DNA of 64,000 bases from Paludicola sp. MB14-C6 (GCF_030908625.1 NZ_CP133133.1:2480001-2544000); one strand, 5' to 3'. Positions 44,496 to 53,751 are shown, counted from the first letter of the stretch. Made by a program: numbers and translations. The notes: a model not told the origin generated them from the sequence alone.

Positions 44496-44574
44496 TGCTG
44501 TTTTTATGTTTAACACTATGTACAATATCGTCAATTAAAACGAGAATTATTATCAAAGCAATTAAATATTCCAT
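44482..44574 (-). CDS. Small hydrophobic type I toxin peptide
   Basis: The 30-residue peptide is MEYLIALIIILVLIDDIVHS followed by a basic KHKNSNKKK-type tail: one membrane helix plus positive end, the plan of Fst/TxpA-like toxins. AGGGGG lies seven bases before the ATG, partly sequestered in a CGAAAGGGGGCG-type fold. It is read convergently to the antitoxin RNA with a shared terminator. It would stabilise the element by post-segregational killing. Confidence 0.7.
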   Translation of the reverse strand: MEYLIALIIILVLIDDIVHSVKHKNSNKKK

Positions 44575-44636
44575 AGCAACGCCCCCTTTCGAGGGCAAGA
44601 TTGAACCGCCTACCGTTTTGGTAACACCTTATGTTT

Positions 44637-44666
44637 ATTATATCACAGGGTATTTTCTTTTGTAAA
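44637..44666 (-). promoter_or_regulatory. Promoter of the toxin mRNA
   Basis: Read on the - strand, TTTACA (44661-44666) and TATAAT (44637-44642) are 18 bp apart. The transcript would start near 44630 with AAGGTGTTACC. A 19-bp palindrome begins seven bases upstream of the -35 box. Confidence 0.75.
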
Positions 44667-44672
44667 GCATTG

Positions 44673-44691
44673 CTGGGACATTTTGTCCCAG
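44673..44691 (+). promoter_or_regulatory. 19-bp palindrome, copy 9
   Basis: CTGGGACATTTTGTCCCAG, perfect arms, lies between the toxin promoter and the integrase gene. It is the outermost copy at the integrase end, so the copies bracket the replication-conjugation block. Confidence 0.7.
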
Positions 44692-44817
44692 CTTGTTTAC
44701 ATATGATGAAAATGTATGTTTTACCATAGTTATTCTCATATTGTTATTATAGATTTATACAAAATATTAGTGTATAATTTTGTTATAATAATACTATGTA
44801 CCAAAGGAGATAATAAA

Positions 44818-45834
44818 TTGAATACGCACAAGTTTAATGATGTACTGAATGAAATATTAGAATTAAGGAAATATAGCTATAAATCATTAGGTACATACTT
44901 ATGGGAAGTAAAAATATCGAAAAAAATAGTAAATTATTTCGAGTCTTATAATATTGAAGATGTGAACATTTCCGTATTAACACACTTTTTTAATAAAATA
45001 CGGTATAAAAAAGATGGAACACTATACAGTGAAAAATATATGAAAGAGATTAAAAGCTTGGTGAATGCCACATTAAAGCAAGGTATAATATGTAACTATA
45101 TTAATGTAAATCCTTTTGATCTAGGTTTTAAAATGCCATTTTGCAAAAAGTATAAGCCAACAGCTCGAATTGTATCGAATAAGGATTTAGAAAAGTTGTT
45201 TAAAGTTTTACATACAAATAAAAGATTTGAAGTAGTTATTCCAATTTTATTACTTACAGGTATGCGAATTGGTGAGTTATGTGCTTTAAAGTGGACTGAT
45301 ATTGATTTTAATAACAATATAATTCATATCAATAATGCAACATCAAGGCTCTATTCTGAAAAAGATGGGGAAATTATAAATAATGGCTATCATATTTTAG
45401 ATACTAAAACAGAAGCGAGCGTTAGAGATTTGCCTGTTTGTGATACAGTATTAGAGTTACTTATGCGATGGAAAAATCACATACGTGTTTATCCTAACTT
45501 AAGTAACATGATTATTGAAAATAAAACGGAAAACATAATATTCGTAAACTATCATGGGAAAGTGATGAATTACGATACTTTATATAAGTCTTTAATGGAT
45601 TTTTTAAGAAAGTATGATTTACAGCATTGTGGTATATTATTTCATAAATTAAGACATTGTTATGCTACTCATATGTTGGATAGTGGTGTTGATATAAATG
45701 TTATTAGTAAACTTTTAGGTCATATAAATGTATCAACCACTTGTAATATTTATATTAAAGTTAATTTACAGCCTAAGGTTCAAGCGGTAAAATGTCACAG
45801 TAATTATATTGAAAATCTTCATATTATAGAGTGA
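44818..45834 (+). CDS. int: Tyrosine recombinase / integrase
   Basis: The catalytic residues are all present: Arg in LTGMRIGELCALKW, HKLRH (His-x-x-Arg), the second His in LLGHINVSTT and the Tyr in CNIYIKV. The N-terminal part is an SAM-like core-binding domain. The TTG at 44818 is preferred because AAAGGAG lies eight bases upstream; a longer reading from 44716 begins with unrelated hydrophobic residues. The gene runs towards the tRNA-Asn fragment 17 bases beyond its stop, the usual place for an integrase and its attachment site. Confidence 0.9.
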   Translation: MNTHKFNDVLNEILELRKYSYKSLGTYLWEVKISKKIVNYFESYNIEDVNISVLTHFFNKIRYKKDGTLYSEKYMKEIKSLVNATLKQGIICNYINVNPFDLGFKMPFCKKYKPTARIVSNKDLEKLFKVLHTNKRFEVVIPILLLTGMRIGELCALKWTDIDFNNNIIHINNATSRLYSEKDGEIINNGYHILDTKTEASVRDLPVCDTVLELLMRWKNHIRVYPNLSNMIIENKTENIIFVNYHGKVMNYDTLYKSLMDFLRKYDLQHCGILFHKLRHCYATHMLDSGVDINVISKLLGHINVSTTCNIYIKVNLQPKVQAVKCHSNYIENLHIIE

Positions 45835-45850
45835 TTTTCACCCATGTTAC

Positions 45851-45873
45851 TTCGAGTCCAACAAGGGGAGCCA
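45851..45873 (+). other. attachment site: 3' end of a tRNA-Asn gene
   Basis: The 23 bases read as a tRNA 3' end in exact order: T-loop TTCGAGT, T-stem 3' strand CCAAC, acceptor 3' strand AAGGGGA, discriminator G, CCA. TTCGAGTCC followed by a GGAGCCA end is characteristic of bacterial tRNA-Asn. The bases before it (GTTAC) do not pair properly with CCAAC, so the gene is not complete: only the part downstream of the recombination crossover is tRNA-derived. This marks one end of the integrated element. Confidence 0.75.
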
Positions 45874-45987
45874 AAAAGAAAACCAAGAACTTTTGTTCTT
45901 GGTTCAGCTTGTAGAAAAAGTCTCCTAAATTCGATGATTTAGGGGACTTTTGACGCGAAAAATGGTATAATTAAATAGGGTGATTAA

Positions 45988-47430
45988 ATGTTAGTTAAAG
46001 CTAAAAAAGACCGAACACAAGTAGAGTTTTTGTGCTTAGAAGAATTTATTCCAGCAGAACATTTGCTTAGAAAAATAGATAGTGCAGTGGATTTCTGTCA
46101 TATATATGATTTCGTAGAGGATTTGTATTGTAAAGATAATGGAAGACCAAGCATAGACCCAGTAGTACTAATCAAAATGGTCTTAATACAACATTTGTAT
46201 GGAATAAGTTCGTTGCGCAAATTGGTAGAAGAAGTACAAATGAACTGTGCATATCGTTGGTTTTTAGGATATTTAATGACAGAACAAATACCTCACTTTA
46301 CAACAATAAGTTATGCCTTTAAACATAGATTTAACGAGAATACTATTGCATGCATTTTCAACTGGATATTGAATGAAATCAATGATATGGGATATCTTGA
46401 CCCAGAGGTGGTATTTGTAGATGGAACCCATATAAAAGCAAATGCAAATATAAAAAAGGTTGTAAAGAAATCAATCCCCGTAGCAGCAAAACATTATGAG
46501 AAACAACTAATGGACGAAATCAATAAAGATAGAGAAGAACATAAAAAAAAGCCATTTGACGATACAAAGCCACCTAAAATAGAAGAAAAAATCATCAATG
46601 AATCAACCACTGACCCTGAAAGCGGTGTATTTCATAAAGGAGAGCATAAGAAATGCCTTGCTTATGAAGCACATACAGCTTGTGACAAAAAAGGCTACAT
46701 TGTAGATGTTCATGTAACAGCAGGCAATGTACATGACAGCGTAGCATTCGATGATTTGTATGATAAATTAAAAGAAAACCACCCCGAAATCCAAACAATA
46801 GTGGCAGATAGTGCCTACAATACTCCCTATATTGCAAAAAGACTTATAGATGATGGAAAAGATTTATTAGTACCATATCGTAGACCAATGACAAAACAAG
46901 GCTTTTTTAAGAAATATGATTTTTCATATGATGAATATTTTGACTGTGTAGTATGTCCAAACAATAAAGTTTTACACTATTCCACCACGAATAGAGAAGG
47001 ATACAAAGAATTTAAAAGCAATCCAAACGACTGTAAAATCTGTGGGTTTCGTTACAAATGCACTGAAAGTAAAGAATTCCAGAAACAATACACAGTTCAT
47101 GTTTGGCATGAGTACTTAGAGCAAGTTTCAGATATTCGTTATGCAATAAAATACAAAGATCTTTATGCACAGCGAAAAGAAACGATTGAGCGAGTTTTTG
47201 CTGATGCGAAAGAAAAATACGCAATGCGTTATACACCTTATCGAGGTCTTGCCCAAGTAACAAACTGGGTTAGGCTTAAATTTGCGTGCATGAACCTTAA
47301 AAAGCTGGCAATACATAAGTGGAGGGTGAACTCTCCTTTTTGTATCCTTTGCACTTTTTTCAAATTTTCAACCATATATTCAAAAGCCCGACTTTGGTTA
47401 CGCCAAAATCGGGCTTTTTCTTCAGACTGA
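45988..47430 (+). CDS. IS1182-family transposase
   Basis: This 480-residue DDE transposase has VVFVDGTHIKANA (first Asp), IVADSAYNTPY (second Asp) and TIERVFADAKEKY (Glu). The N-terminal helix-rich domain (GRPSIDPVVLIKMVLIQHLY) and a Cys motif (CKICGFRYKC) near 350 are as in the family. The reading frame is intact and its stop lies inside the right inverted repeat. Confidence 0.93.
   Translation: MLVKAKKDRTQVEFLCLEEFIPAEHLLRKIDSAVDFCHIYDFVEDLYCKDNGRPSIDPVVLIKMVLIQHLYGISSLRKLVEEVQMNCAYRWFLGYLMTEQIPHFTTISYAFKHRFNENTIACIFNWILNEINDMGYLDPEVVFVDGTHIKANANIKKVVKKSIPVAAKHYEKQLMDEINKDREEHKKKPFDDTKPPKIEEKIINESTTDPESGVFHKGEHKKCLAYEAHTACDKKGYIVDVHVTAGNVHDSVAFDDLYDKLKENHPEIQTIVADSAYNTPYIAKRLIDDGKDLLVPYRRPMTKQGFFKKYDFSYDEYFDCVVCPNNKVLHYSTTNREGYKEFKSNPNDCKICGFRYKCTESKEFQKQYTVHVWHEYLEQVSDIRYAIKYKDLYAQRKETIERVFADAKEKYAMRYTPYRGLAQVTNWVRLKFACMNLKKLAIHKWRVNSPFCILCTFFKFSTIYSKARLWLRQNRAFSSD
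47382..47418 (+). terminator. Terminator inside the 3' end of the IS1182-like gene
   Basis: AAAAGCCCGA pairs with TCGGGCTTTT, with an inner TTTGG/CCAAA extension, followed by T residues. It overlaps the last codons of the transposase, so stop and terminator are interleaved. Confidence 0.75.
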
Positions 47431-47459
47431 ACCAAGAACTTTTGTTCTTGGTTTTCTTT

Positions 47460-47960
47460 GGCTCTATAATAAATGTTGTGGTCAACAAATAGAGCTTTCT
47501 AAAAAAAGATAAAAAAAGAGAGCATATTTAACGAAAATCCGATAAAATGGGATTGTACGAAACCATAATCGGAGGTTAAAATATGCTCTCAACTAATTTT
47601 ATCGAAAAACTACTAGGATTGCAAGATGTAAAAGTAACTAATGTGGACATAAATGATGAATGTATTAAAATATTTATTAAAAAGGAAGTGAAAACACACT
47701 ATTGTCCTAATTGCAAATTCGAAACCAAATACATTCACAGCTATCGTAGACAAGTTATTAAGGATATTCCTATGTTAGGTAAGAATTTATTCTTAGTGTA
47801 TAGAAAACGTCGATATCGTTGTCCACACTGTGGCAGGTGCTTTTATGAAGATAATGAATTCTTGCCATGCTATCACAGAATGACAAACAGGTTAGCGACC
47901 TTCGTAATTGATATGTTACATAGTTAACGGTCATTTACAAGTGTTGCAGATTTAAAAGAT
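47460..47960 (+). pseudogene. Truncated ISL3-family element
   Basis: GGCTCT at 47460 is the typical ISL3-family end, followed by an A/T-rich leader. The frame 47583-47927 encodes 114 residues with the ISL3 N-terminal zinc motif (CPNCKFETKYIHSYRRQVI, then RCPHCGRCF). An in-frame TAA then occurs; the frame continues with RSFTSVADLKDQ before similarity is lost. The catalytic domain and right end are missing. This is a remnant. Confidence 0.8.
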
Positions 47961-47978
47961 CAAAGTTTTGAGGCTCTT

Positions 47979-49358
47979 CTATTCACTAATATAAATTGCT
48001 AGTTCTTGCTCCGCTTTTTTTATACAATCTTCATAGGATGTTTCACCGATATAATAAGGAATAAAGTATTTATAAAAGCCTTTGGAAATCGGAGTAGGGA
48101 AATAAGCACCCGCTACTTTCTCAGTTAATTGTTTATACTCATTGATGAATTCATGAAAACATTCACTAGACATAGGTGGTACATCTTCAGGAAACATAAA
48201 GCCTTTGGATTCACCTGATTCGCTTAAGTATTTTATTCTAAAAAAATAACAGGATGAATTACTATTATTGTTAATCAATAAGTTTTTTTGAATCTTAACT
48301 CCAAAACTATCATTGTTTACAGGTATTCCCACTACATTTTTTGATTGATAATCTTGTTCTAATAACATTTTTATAAAATGATATGCGTTTTGTACATTGG
48401 CACTATTATTTCTGATTCCAACGGCAAAATTCACTTTTGCATTTATTTTGCCTTTACTGTCGACTAATGGAATCATTGTTGGAGTATCAAATTCTTTCAT
48501 TACTGTTTTAGCAAGTGCAACGTCGTCGCACGAGTCAACTTTTTTATCAATTCCATATAATTCAAAAGTATATTTTTTATTATTTTGTGATTCATACCAT
48601 CGACCAATACTATCGTATTTGTCTACATTATTTAAATAGCCTGCGTTATACATTGCTTTATATAATTCTATTGATGGTTTTAGCTGATCTTTTGAAAGAT
48701 TGGTTTCTTGTTTTAAATAGTCAATTATTTTTAAACCTTCTATTTCATGGAGTGTAAATAAACTATCTGTTTTGGGAATAACCGAATTATCAATATTGTC
48801 AATCAATGTATCAATCAGACCTTTGTCTGTCTTACATTTATCTAAGCTAATATTATCTCGTTGAGCAACTCCTTCTGTCGTAATCAACAACGGGATATTG
48901 TATGACAATGGCACAATTAACTGCTTTTTATTTAACTTACCAGCATTTATTATTTGCTGATTATACATATTAGGTTTATAGCTTTTATCAGTTTTAAACA
49001 AGTCATTAATATCAGCAAAGACACCCGAATACATCATTTTATATATATCCCTATTTTGCAAGAAAGACTCGTCCATTAATATTACATCTGGTCCGCTTCC
49101 TGATGAAATATCTGCTGAAAGTTTTGTATTATATTCTTCTTCACTTAAATTGGACATATCAATGATATTTAACTTTACTCCGTTATATTGATAAGAAAAC
49201 GAATTGACAACATCAGTTATTAACTCGGAGATATTTTGGTTTGTGTAAATAGTTAGTTCTTTATTGGTTTGTTTTATTTTTAATCCATTACAAGAAAAAA
49301 GTGCCGTAACAAGGAAGACTGCTACTAGTGAAAAAGAGATAAGCTTTTTCATACCCAC
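47979..49358 (-). CDS. Extracellular solute-binding lipoprotein of an ABC importer
   Basis: A lipoprotein signal (MGMKKLISFSLVAVFLVTAL, then FSC with Cys23) begins a 459-residue protein with the family 1 solute-binding pattern (ELTIYTNQNISELITDVVNS, then GSGPDVILMDESF). The ligand would be a sugar or oligosaccharide by family, but the similarity is remote. It is divergent from the two permease genes, with which it shares a 180-bp gap. Confidence 0.75.
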   Translation of the reverse strand: MGMKKLISFSLVAVFLVTALFSCNGLKIKQTNKELTIYTNQNISELITDVVNSFSYQYNGVKLNIIDMSNLSEEEYNTKLSADISSGSGPDVILMDESFLQNRDIYKMMYSGVFADINDLFKTDKSYKPNMYNQQIINAGKLNKKQLIVPLSYNIPLLITTEGVAQRDNISLDKCKTDKGLIDTLIDNIDNSVIPKTDSLFTLHEIEGLKIIDYLKQETNLSKDQLKPSIELYKAMYNAGYLNNVDKYDSIGRWYESQNNKKYTFELYGIDKKVDSCDDVALAKTVMKEFDTPTMIPLVDSKGKINAKVNFAVGIRNNSANVQNAYHFIKMLLEQDYQSKNVVGIPVNNDSFGVKIQKNLLINNNSNSSCYFFRIKYLSESGESKGFMFPEDVPPMSSECFHEFINEYKQLTEKVAGAYFPTPISKGFYKYFIPYYIGETSYEDCIKKAEQELAIYISE

Positions 49359-49572
49359 GCCCCCGTAATTTGTAAATATTCATACTTTTTTATCGACTTA
49401 TTATCTAAACGTACAACTGATTACTATGTATAATATATCATAAATTACATATTCAAATATTCATTAATTCATTTCAAAGTTGTGATAATATTGTGAAACA
49501 TTTTATGGAATATTTACTGGAAAAATTATTTGTGTTAGAATGGCATTAAAACGAATATATGGAGGTGCTATT

Positions 49573-50436
49573 TTGAAACTTAAGAATAGAGATACGCTAA
49601 CGGGTATAGGCTATGCTAGTCCATTTTTCTTTGGATTTATTGTCTTTTTTATCGCTCCATTCATAGTAAGCGTAGTCTACACATTTACGTTTGGTACAGG
49701 TGGAACGCATTTTGTTGGATTTGATAATTATATCTCTGTCATGAGTAGTAATGCTTTCAAGCTTGCAGCTTTTAATACGATGCGCTTTATTGCTATATGT
49801 GTACCTCTTATCATGGCAATTTCTTTAGTGCTTGCTTTACTATTAAAAGGCAGTTTTGGTGGATCCAGCTTTTTTAGATCTGCATTTATTTTTCCTTTGG
49901 TTGTTCCTATAGCGTCAACTGTAATGGTATTTCAAATTATTTTTGCAGAAACGGGAATTTTGAATACTATTTATACAAAGATAGGTTTTCCAGTACATAA
50001 TTGGCTCCAATCTGATTATGCATTTGGAGTATTGGTATTCTTATATATATGGAAAAATTGTGGTTACAATATTGTTTTGCTATTAGCTGGTTTAAATGCA
50101 ATTCCCCATGATTTTTATGAAGCGGCACAATTAGAAGGCGCAAATAGATGGCAATGTTTAAGGTATATTACAGTTCCTATTATGGCTCCAACTTTCTTTT
50201 TTGTTTTTGTCGTTTCTATTATCAATTCATTTAAGAGTTTTAGAGAAGCTTTTTTGTTAAGTAGTAATAGACCACATAAATCTATTTATATGCTTCAACA
50301 TTTTATGAATAATAATTTTACGAATTTTAACTATCAACGCTTATCTGTAGCAGCTTTTTTAGTTTTTATTGTGATATTTATCCTAGTATTGATATTATTT
50401 TCTTTAAGAAAGAAAGCAGGTGATGTACAACTATGA
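49573..50436 (+). CDS. Sugar-type ABC transporter permease (MalF/UgpA-like)
   Basis: Six membrane helices are visible and the EAA loop reads YEAAQLEGANRWQCLRYITVPIM near residue 190, typical of carbohydrate-uptake family 1 permeases. The TTG at 49573 follows GGAGGTG; the upstream ATG at 49540 has no site. It overlaps the second permease by four bases. No ATPase gene lies nearby, so a shared MsmX-type ATPase is likely. Confidence 0.88.
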   Translation: MKLKNRDTLTGIGYASPFFFGFIVFFIAPFIVSVVYTFTFGTGGTHFVGFDNYISVMSSNAFKLAAFNTMRFIAICVPLIMAISLVLALLLKGSFGGSSFFRSAFIFPLVVPIASTVMVFQIIFAETGILNTIYTKIGFPVHNWLQSDYAFGVLVFLYIWKNCGYNIVLLLAGLNAIPHDFYEAAQLEGANRWQCLRYITVPIMAPTFFFVFVVSIINSFKSFREAFLLSSNRPHKSIYMLQHFMNNNFTNFNYQRLSVAAFLVFIVIFILVLILFSLRKKAGDVQL

Positions 50437-51278
50437 AAACTACAAATAAATATGTGTTGATCAGTAGAATTATTATTTTAAGCTTACTTGCTATATTTAC
50501 GTTATTTCCGATAATTTATACGATTACGAATTCTTTTATGAGTGTGAACGAAATTAACCAATATTATAATGCGGAGTCTACAAGTCAAATGAAAATACAT
50601 TTGATACCCAATCGATTTAGTTTGAATTCGTACTATCAAACGCTATTCCGACGTCCCGATTATCTGGTGAAATTTTGGAATTCTTTAGGATTAACATCTG
50701 CAATTGTCTTTGGGCAAGTTGCAATATCTACAATGGCGGGATATGCTTTTGCGAAATTCAAATTTCCGGGAAGAAATAGTATTTTCTTCATTGTAATTAT
50801 TCTTATGATGATGCCATATCAAGTTACATTAGTATCAAACTATATTGTTTTAAAAGAAATAGGACTATTAAACACATATGCGGCAATCATCTTGCCTTCT
50901 ATTTTCTCGCCTTTTGGAGTATTTTTATTACGTCAAGTTATCGTTACTATGCCCGATGAAATAATTGAAGCAGCAAAAATTGATGGAGCAAATACTTTTC
51001 AAATTTTAATTAAAATGGTTGTTCCATTTTCCAGAAGTGGAATTGTTGCATTAGTTATTTTAAGTTTTATCGATAATTGGAATATGGTTGAGCAGCCATT
51101 GGTATTTTTAAATAATAAATATAAGTATCCGCTTTCTATATTTCTTTCACAACTGAATCAATCCAATCCTGGAATTGCTTTTGCATGTGGAGTTTTAGCA
51201 ATGGCACCTGTTGCACTACTATTTATTTTCTTTGAAAAAGAGCTAATAGAAGGTATCAGCTTTTCTAACCTGAAATAA
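50433..51278 (+). CDS. Sugar-type ABC transporter permease (MalG/UgpE-like)
   Basis: This 281-residue protein has six membrane helices. Its EAA loop reads IIEAAKIDGANTFQILIKMV near 175, followed by P. It is the partner of the preceding permease, coupled by an ATGA overlap. Confidence 0.88.
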   Translation: MKTTNKYVLISRIIILSLLAIFTLFPIIYTITNSFMSVNEINQYYNAESTSQMKIHLIPNRFSLNSYYQTLFRRPDYLVKFWNSLGLTSAIVFGQVAISTMAGYAFAKFKFPGRNSIFFIVIILMMMPYQVTLVSNYIVLKEIGLLNTYAAIILPSIFSPFGVFLLRQVIVTMPDEIIEAAKIDGANTFQILIKMVVPFSRSGIVALVILSFIDNWNMVEQPLVFLNNKYKYPLSIFLSQLNQSNPGIAFACGVLAMAPVALLFIFFEKELIEGISFSNLK

Positions 51279-51340
51279 ATTACGTTTTTTATAAAGCTTT
51301 CAATTTAAGCCGGTATAAAACGGCAGAATGGAGCAGAATT

Positions 51341-52327
51341 ATGATTCAAGAGTATGGACATGATAATCGAAGAGCATTAATTATTAAAATTTCCGTAATA
51401 TTAGTTGTTTTCTTACTTATATGTACACTTATTTCTAAATCAATTTACAATATTCTTTTACCAACTGTTGAAATAGCAGAAGTCAGAACGGCTGTATTGA
51501 ATAATAATTATAGTGTGAATGGCCATATATGCTATCAAAATACAGAAACGATTTCTACATATGGATCAGTTACTATTGCAAAGATATATGTTATGAAAGG
51601 TCAAGTGTTAAATGAAGGCGATCCCATTTATGCAGTTGATATTGAAAATCAGTTAGTTGCTGTTAAGAAACTAGGTTATTCCGACGATGGGATTGTTCGT
51701 GCTAAAAATACTTGCAAAGTTATTGATGTTATCGCTAATGAAGGTGATGCTATGTCAGCGGAGCAAGCGATTGTTACAGTTGCTCCGATTGATAGTGTAC
51801 CATGTGTTATATGGGAAATACCGTATCAAACAGGATTAGGCTTTCCTGAAAAATCAACTATCAATTTAACATATACAGTGGAAAAAGTAGATGGTGGGGG
51901 AAATACAACGGGGGAACAACGAAAGTTACAATTAAAAACTTTTACTCGTGAATTAGATAATAAGAAAGGTACCTGGATTTATACTGGGAAACTTGATAAA
52001 GCAAAAGACAGAGTTAGTACGAGTGTTGATGTACTTGTTGAAATGATAAGTCCCAATAAATCATATAATGCTATAGTACCGATATCTTGCCTCAATATTT
52101 ATGCTGAAAAAAGTGCTGATATTTTTATTATTAGTAAACGGGAGGGCTTGTTTTCTGAAGAAACAATTGTAACAAAATGTCCTGTTAGTATTGTAGATAA
52201 AACGAATCAATTAGCAGCAATTGAATCTTCTGCCATAGTACCGGGTATGAAGGCAGTAAAATATTCAAGTAAACCAATAAGCGATAAAATGGCTGTTAAT
52301 ATTTTAGCAGTAGAAGGGAGTAAGTAA
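51341..52327 (+). CDS. Membrane-fusion/adaptor-like protein
   Basis: An N-terminal membrane helix (IIKISVILVVFLLICTLIS) is followed by a biotinyl-lipoyl-like pair of segments (TISTYGSVTIAKIYVMKGQV ending in LNEGDPIY, and GIVRAKNTCKVIDVIANEGD) and a beta-barrel-like region. This is the layout of HlyD/MacA-type adaptors. It lies in the operon of an importer, where such a protein is not expected. Its stop is one codon from the next gene. Confidence 0.6.
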   Translation: MIQEYGHDNRRALIIKISVILVVFLLICTLISKSIYNILLPTVEIAEVRTAVLNNNYSVNGHICYQNTETISTYGSVTIAKIYVMKGQVLNEGDPIYAVDIENQLVAVKKLGYSDDGIVRAKNTCKVIDVIANEGDAMSAEQAIVTVAPIDSVPCVIWEIPYQTGLGFPEKSTINLTYTVEKVDGGGNTTGEQRKLQLKTFTRELDNKKGTWIYTGKLDKAKDRVSTSVDVLVEMISPNKSYNAIVPISCLNIYAEKSADIFIISKREGLFSEETIVTKCPVSIVDKTNQLAAIESSAIVPGMKAVKYSSKPISDKMAVNILAVEGSK

Positions 52328-52329
52328 AT

Positions 52330-53496
52330 ATGCGCAATTATAACTCAATGATTATTAAGCGCATAATAACTGTATTATTATTGTTAACAGGATTGACTCT
52401 TTCTGTTCTATTGCAACTTAATTTAATTAATGAATCTGCTAGTAATTTACCTTATGGAGTTAGTATTCAATCAAAAGAAGGACTAAAATTAAGCTTTGAT
52501 GAATGCGCAGTTGCCTCTTCTTCACCAAATGGAGTTGCAGCATGTGCGATAGCGCAAAAAGATGCTGAACTATCAACAGAATACATAGAAAAGCCTGTTT
52601 CGGTAGAGCTTGTATTAACAAATGATAATTATAATAAAACAGCTAACCTGAATCTGTTACATGGAGAATATTTCACGGTAAAAATGGATGCAAAACTTAA
52701 TAAGTATGTTGTAGTAAGCGATAAACTTGCATTTCAAATATATCATCGATTTGATGCTACTAATATGCCTGTATCCATTAACGGTGAAACATACATTATC
52801 TGCGGTGTATATCAAGCAAATGACAGCTTGCTTAGCAATCTTTCGACTAATGGTAAAGAGCAAATTTTTGTTCCATACAGATCGATAGAGAATTATGATA
52901 AAATGATTATTCATCAAGTCTATTTAAGAAACGATAACACATTTTTTGCAAAAGGTGTTGTGGGCCAGCTTTGGGAAGTCTTAAATAAATATATCATGTA
53001 TGATTCTATTTCTGATTATAGAGATAGTATAAAAGTAATAAAACAAAGCATACGAATTCCTATTTTCATTTCAGGAATAATTCTTATCTGTGTTTTGATG
53101 TACTACTTAGTAAAACGTATGCAATCATTTTGGATACTCATTCAAAATAAAAGTTTAAGTGAATCTCAAACATTCAAACGCAATATTTTTAAGAATAGTC
53201 TCATTCTTTTTATATTAGCTATAAGCATTTTTACAGTAGTAAAGTTAATACAGTTTAAATTGTTTATACCTCAAGATTTTCTACCACCGGATAATATATT
53301 TGATATCCCATTTTATTTAAATAGCATTGTTCAAAATGTACAGCTTTCCAATACACTTATGCTTTATGATTATCATAAAACGTTATCGTATTTAATGTAT
53401 GTAACTACAGGAATTAACGCAATTGTAATGGTGATTCTTTTTGCAGTTTTGTTATATAAATTGCTAACAATGCGAGAGCTGATGAAAGAAAAATAA
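52330..53496 (+). CDS. Membrane protein with MacB-like extracytoplasmic domain
   Basis: One N-terminal helix, an extracytoplasmic region of about 220 residues (with SVEL..., NLLHGEYFTVK and VSINGETYIICGVY, reminiscent of MacB periplasmic domains) and three further helices at the C-terminus give a FtsX/MacB-like topology. The match is weak. Together with the adaptor-like protein it suggests an export or signalling module added to the importer genes, again without an ATPase. Confidence 0.5.
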   Translation: MRNYNSMIIKRIITVLLLLTGLTLSVLLQLNLINESASNLPYGVSIQSKEGLKLSFDECAVASSSPNGVAACAIAQKDAELSTEYIEKPVSVELVLTNDNYNKTANLNLLHGEYFTVKMDAKLNKYVVVSDKLAFQIYHRFDATNMPVSINGETYIICGVYQANDSLLSNLSTNGKEQIFVPYRSIENYDKMIIHQVYLRNDNTFFAKGVVGQLWEVLNKYIMYDSISDYRDSIKVIKQSIRIPIFISGIILICVLMYYLVKRMQSFWILIQNKSLSESQTFKRNIFKNSLILFILAISIFTVVKLIQFKLFIPQDFLPPDNIFDIPFYLNSIVQNVQLSNTLMLYDYHKTLSYLMYVTTGINAIVMVILFAVLLYKLLTMRELMKEK

Positions 53497-53751
53497 AGAT
53501 AGCATATATTTTACCCATTGAGTTAATTAAACGTATTCATGCTCTTTTTTGGATTTTGAATAGACTTTTTATGCGCTTTATAGATCATACGATAATCGCA
53601 GCATTTTTATAGAGCCGTTGTATCTAGAATAATACGATGATATAATTAAACTATAAATTAGTAAGTAAGAATAATCAATCGTGCTTTACTTCATTAAAAT
53701 AGATTATAAACTAACTATATAAAGCTTACATGAAAGTGGTGACATAATTGT

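Larger units (their letters stand above)
45875..47459 (+). mobile_element. IS1182-like insertion sequence
   Basis: The element is 1585 bp with 33-bp terminal inverted repeats (45875-45907 and 47427-47459), identical except for the central four bases. Each repeat itself contains the hairpin AACCAAGAAC/GTTCTTGGTT. No target duplication is seen. It lies between the tRNA fragment (one base away) and the GGCTCT end of an ISL3-like element (directly adjacent). Confidence 0.82.

Noticed and set aside
44716..44817. N-terminal extension of the integrase
   Set aside because: The extension is a hydrophobic stretch unlike integrases, and the TTG at 44818 has a good AAAGGAG site.
45840..45873. A complete tRNA gene
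   Set aside because: Only the T-loop to CCA part is present. The 5' T-stem is mismatched and no D-arm, anticodon arm or 5' acceptor strand precedes it.
47583..47927. A complete small zinc-finger protein
   Set aside because: The sequence is the N-terminal zinc region of an ISL3 transposase, cut by an in-frame stop, with the ISL3-type GGCTCT end just upstream.
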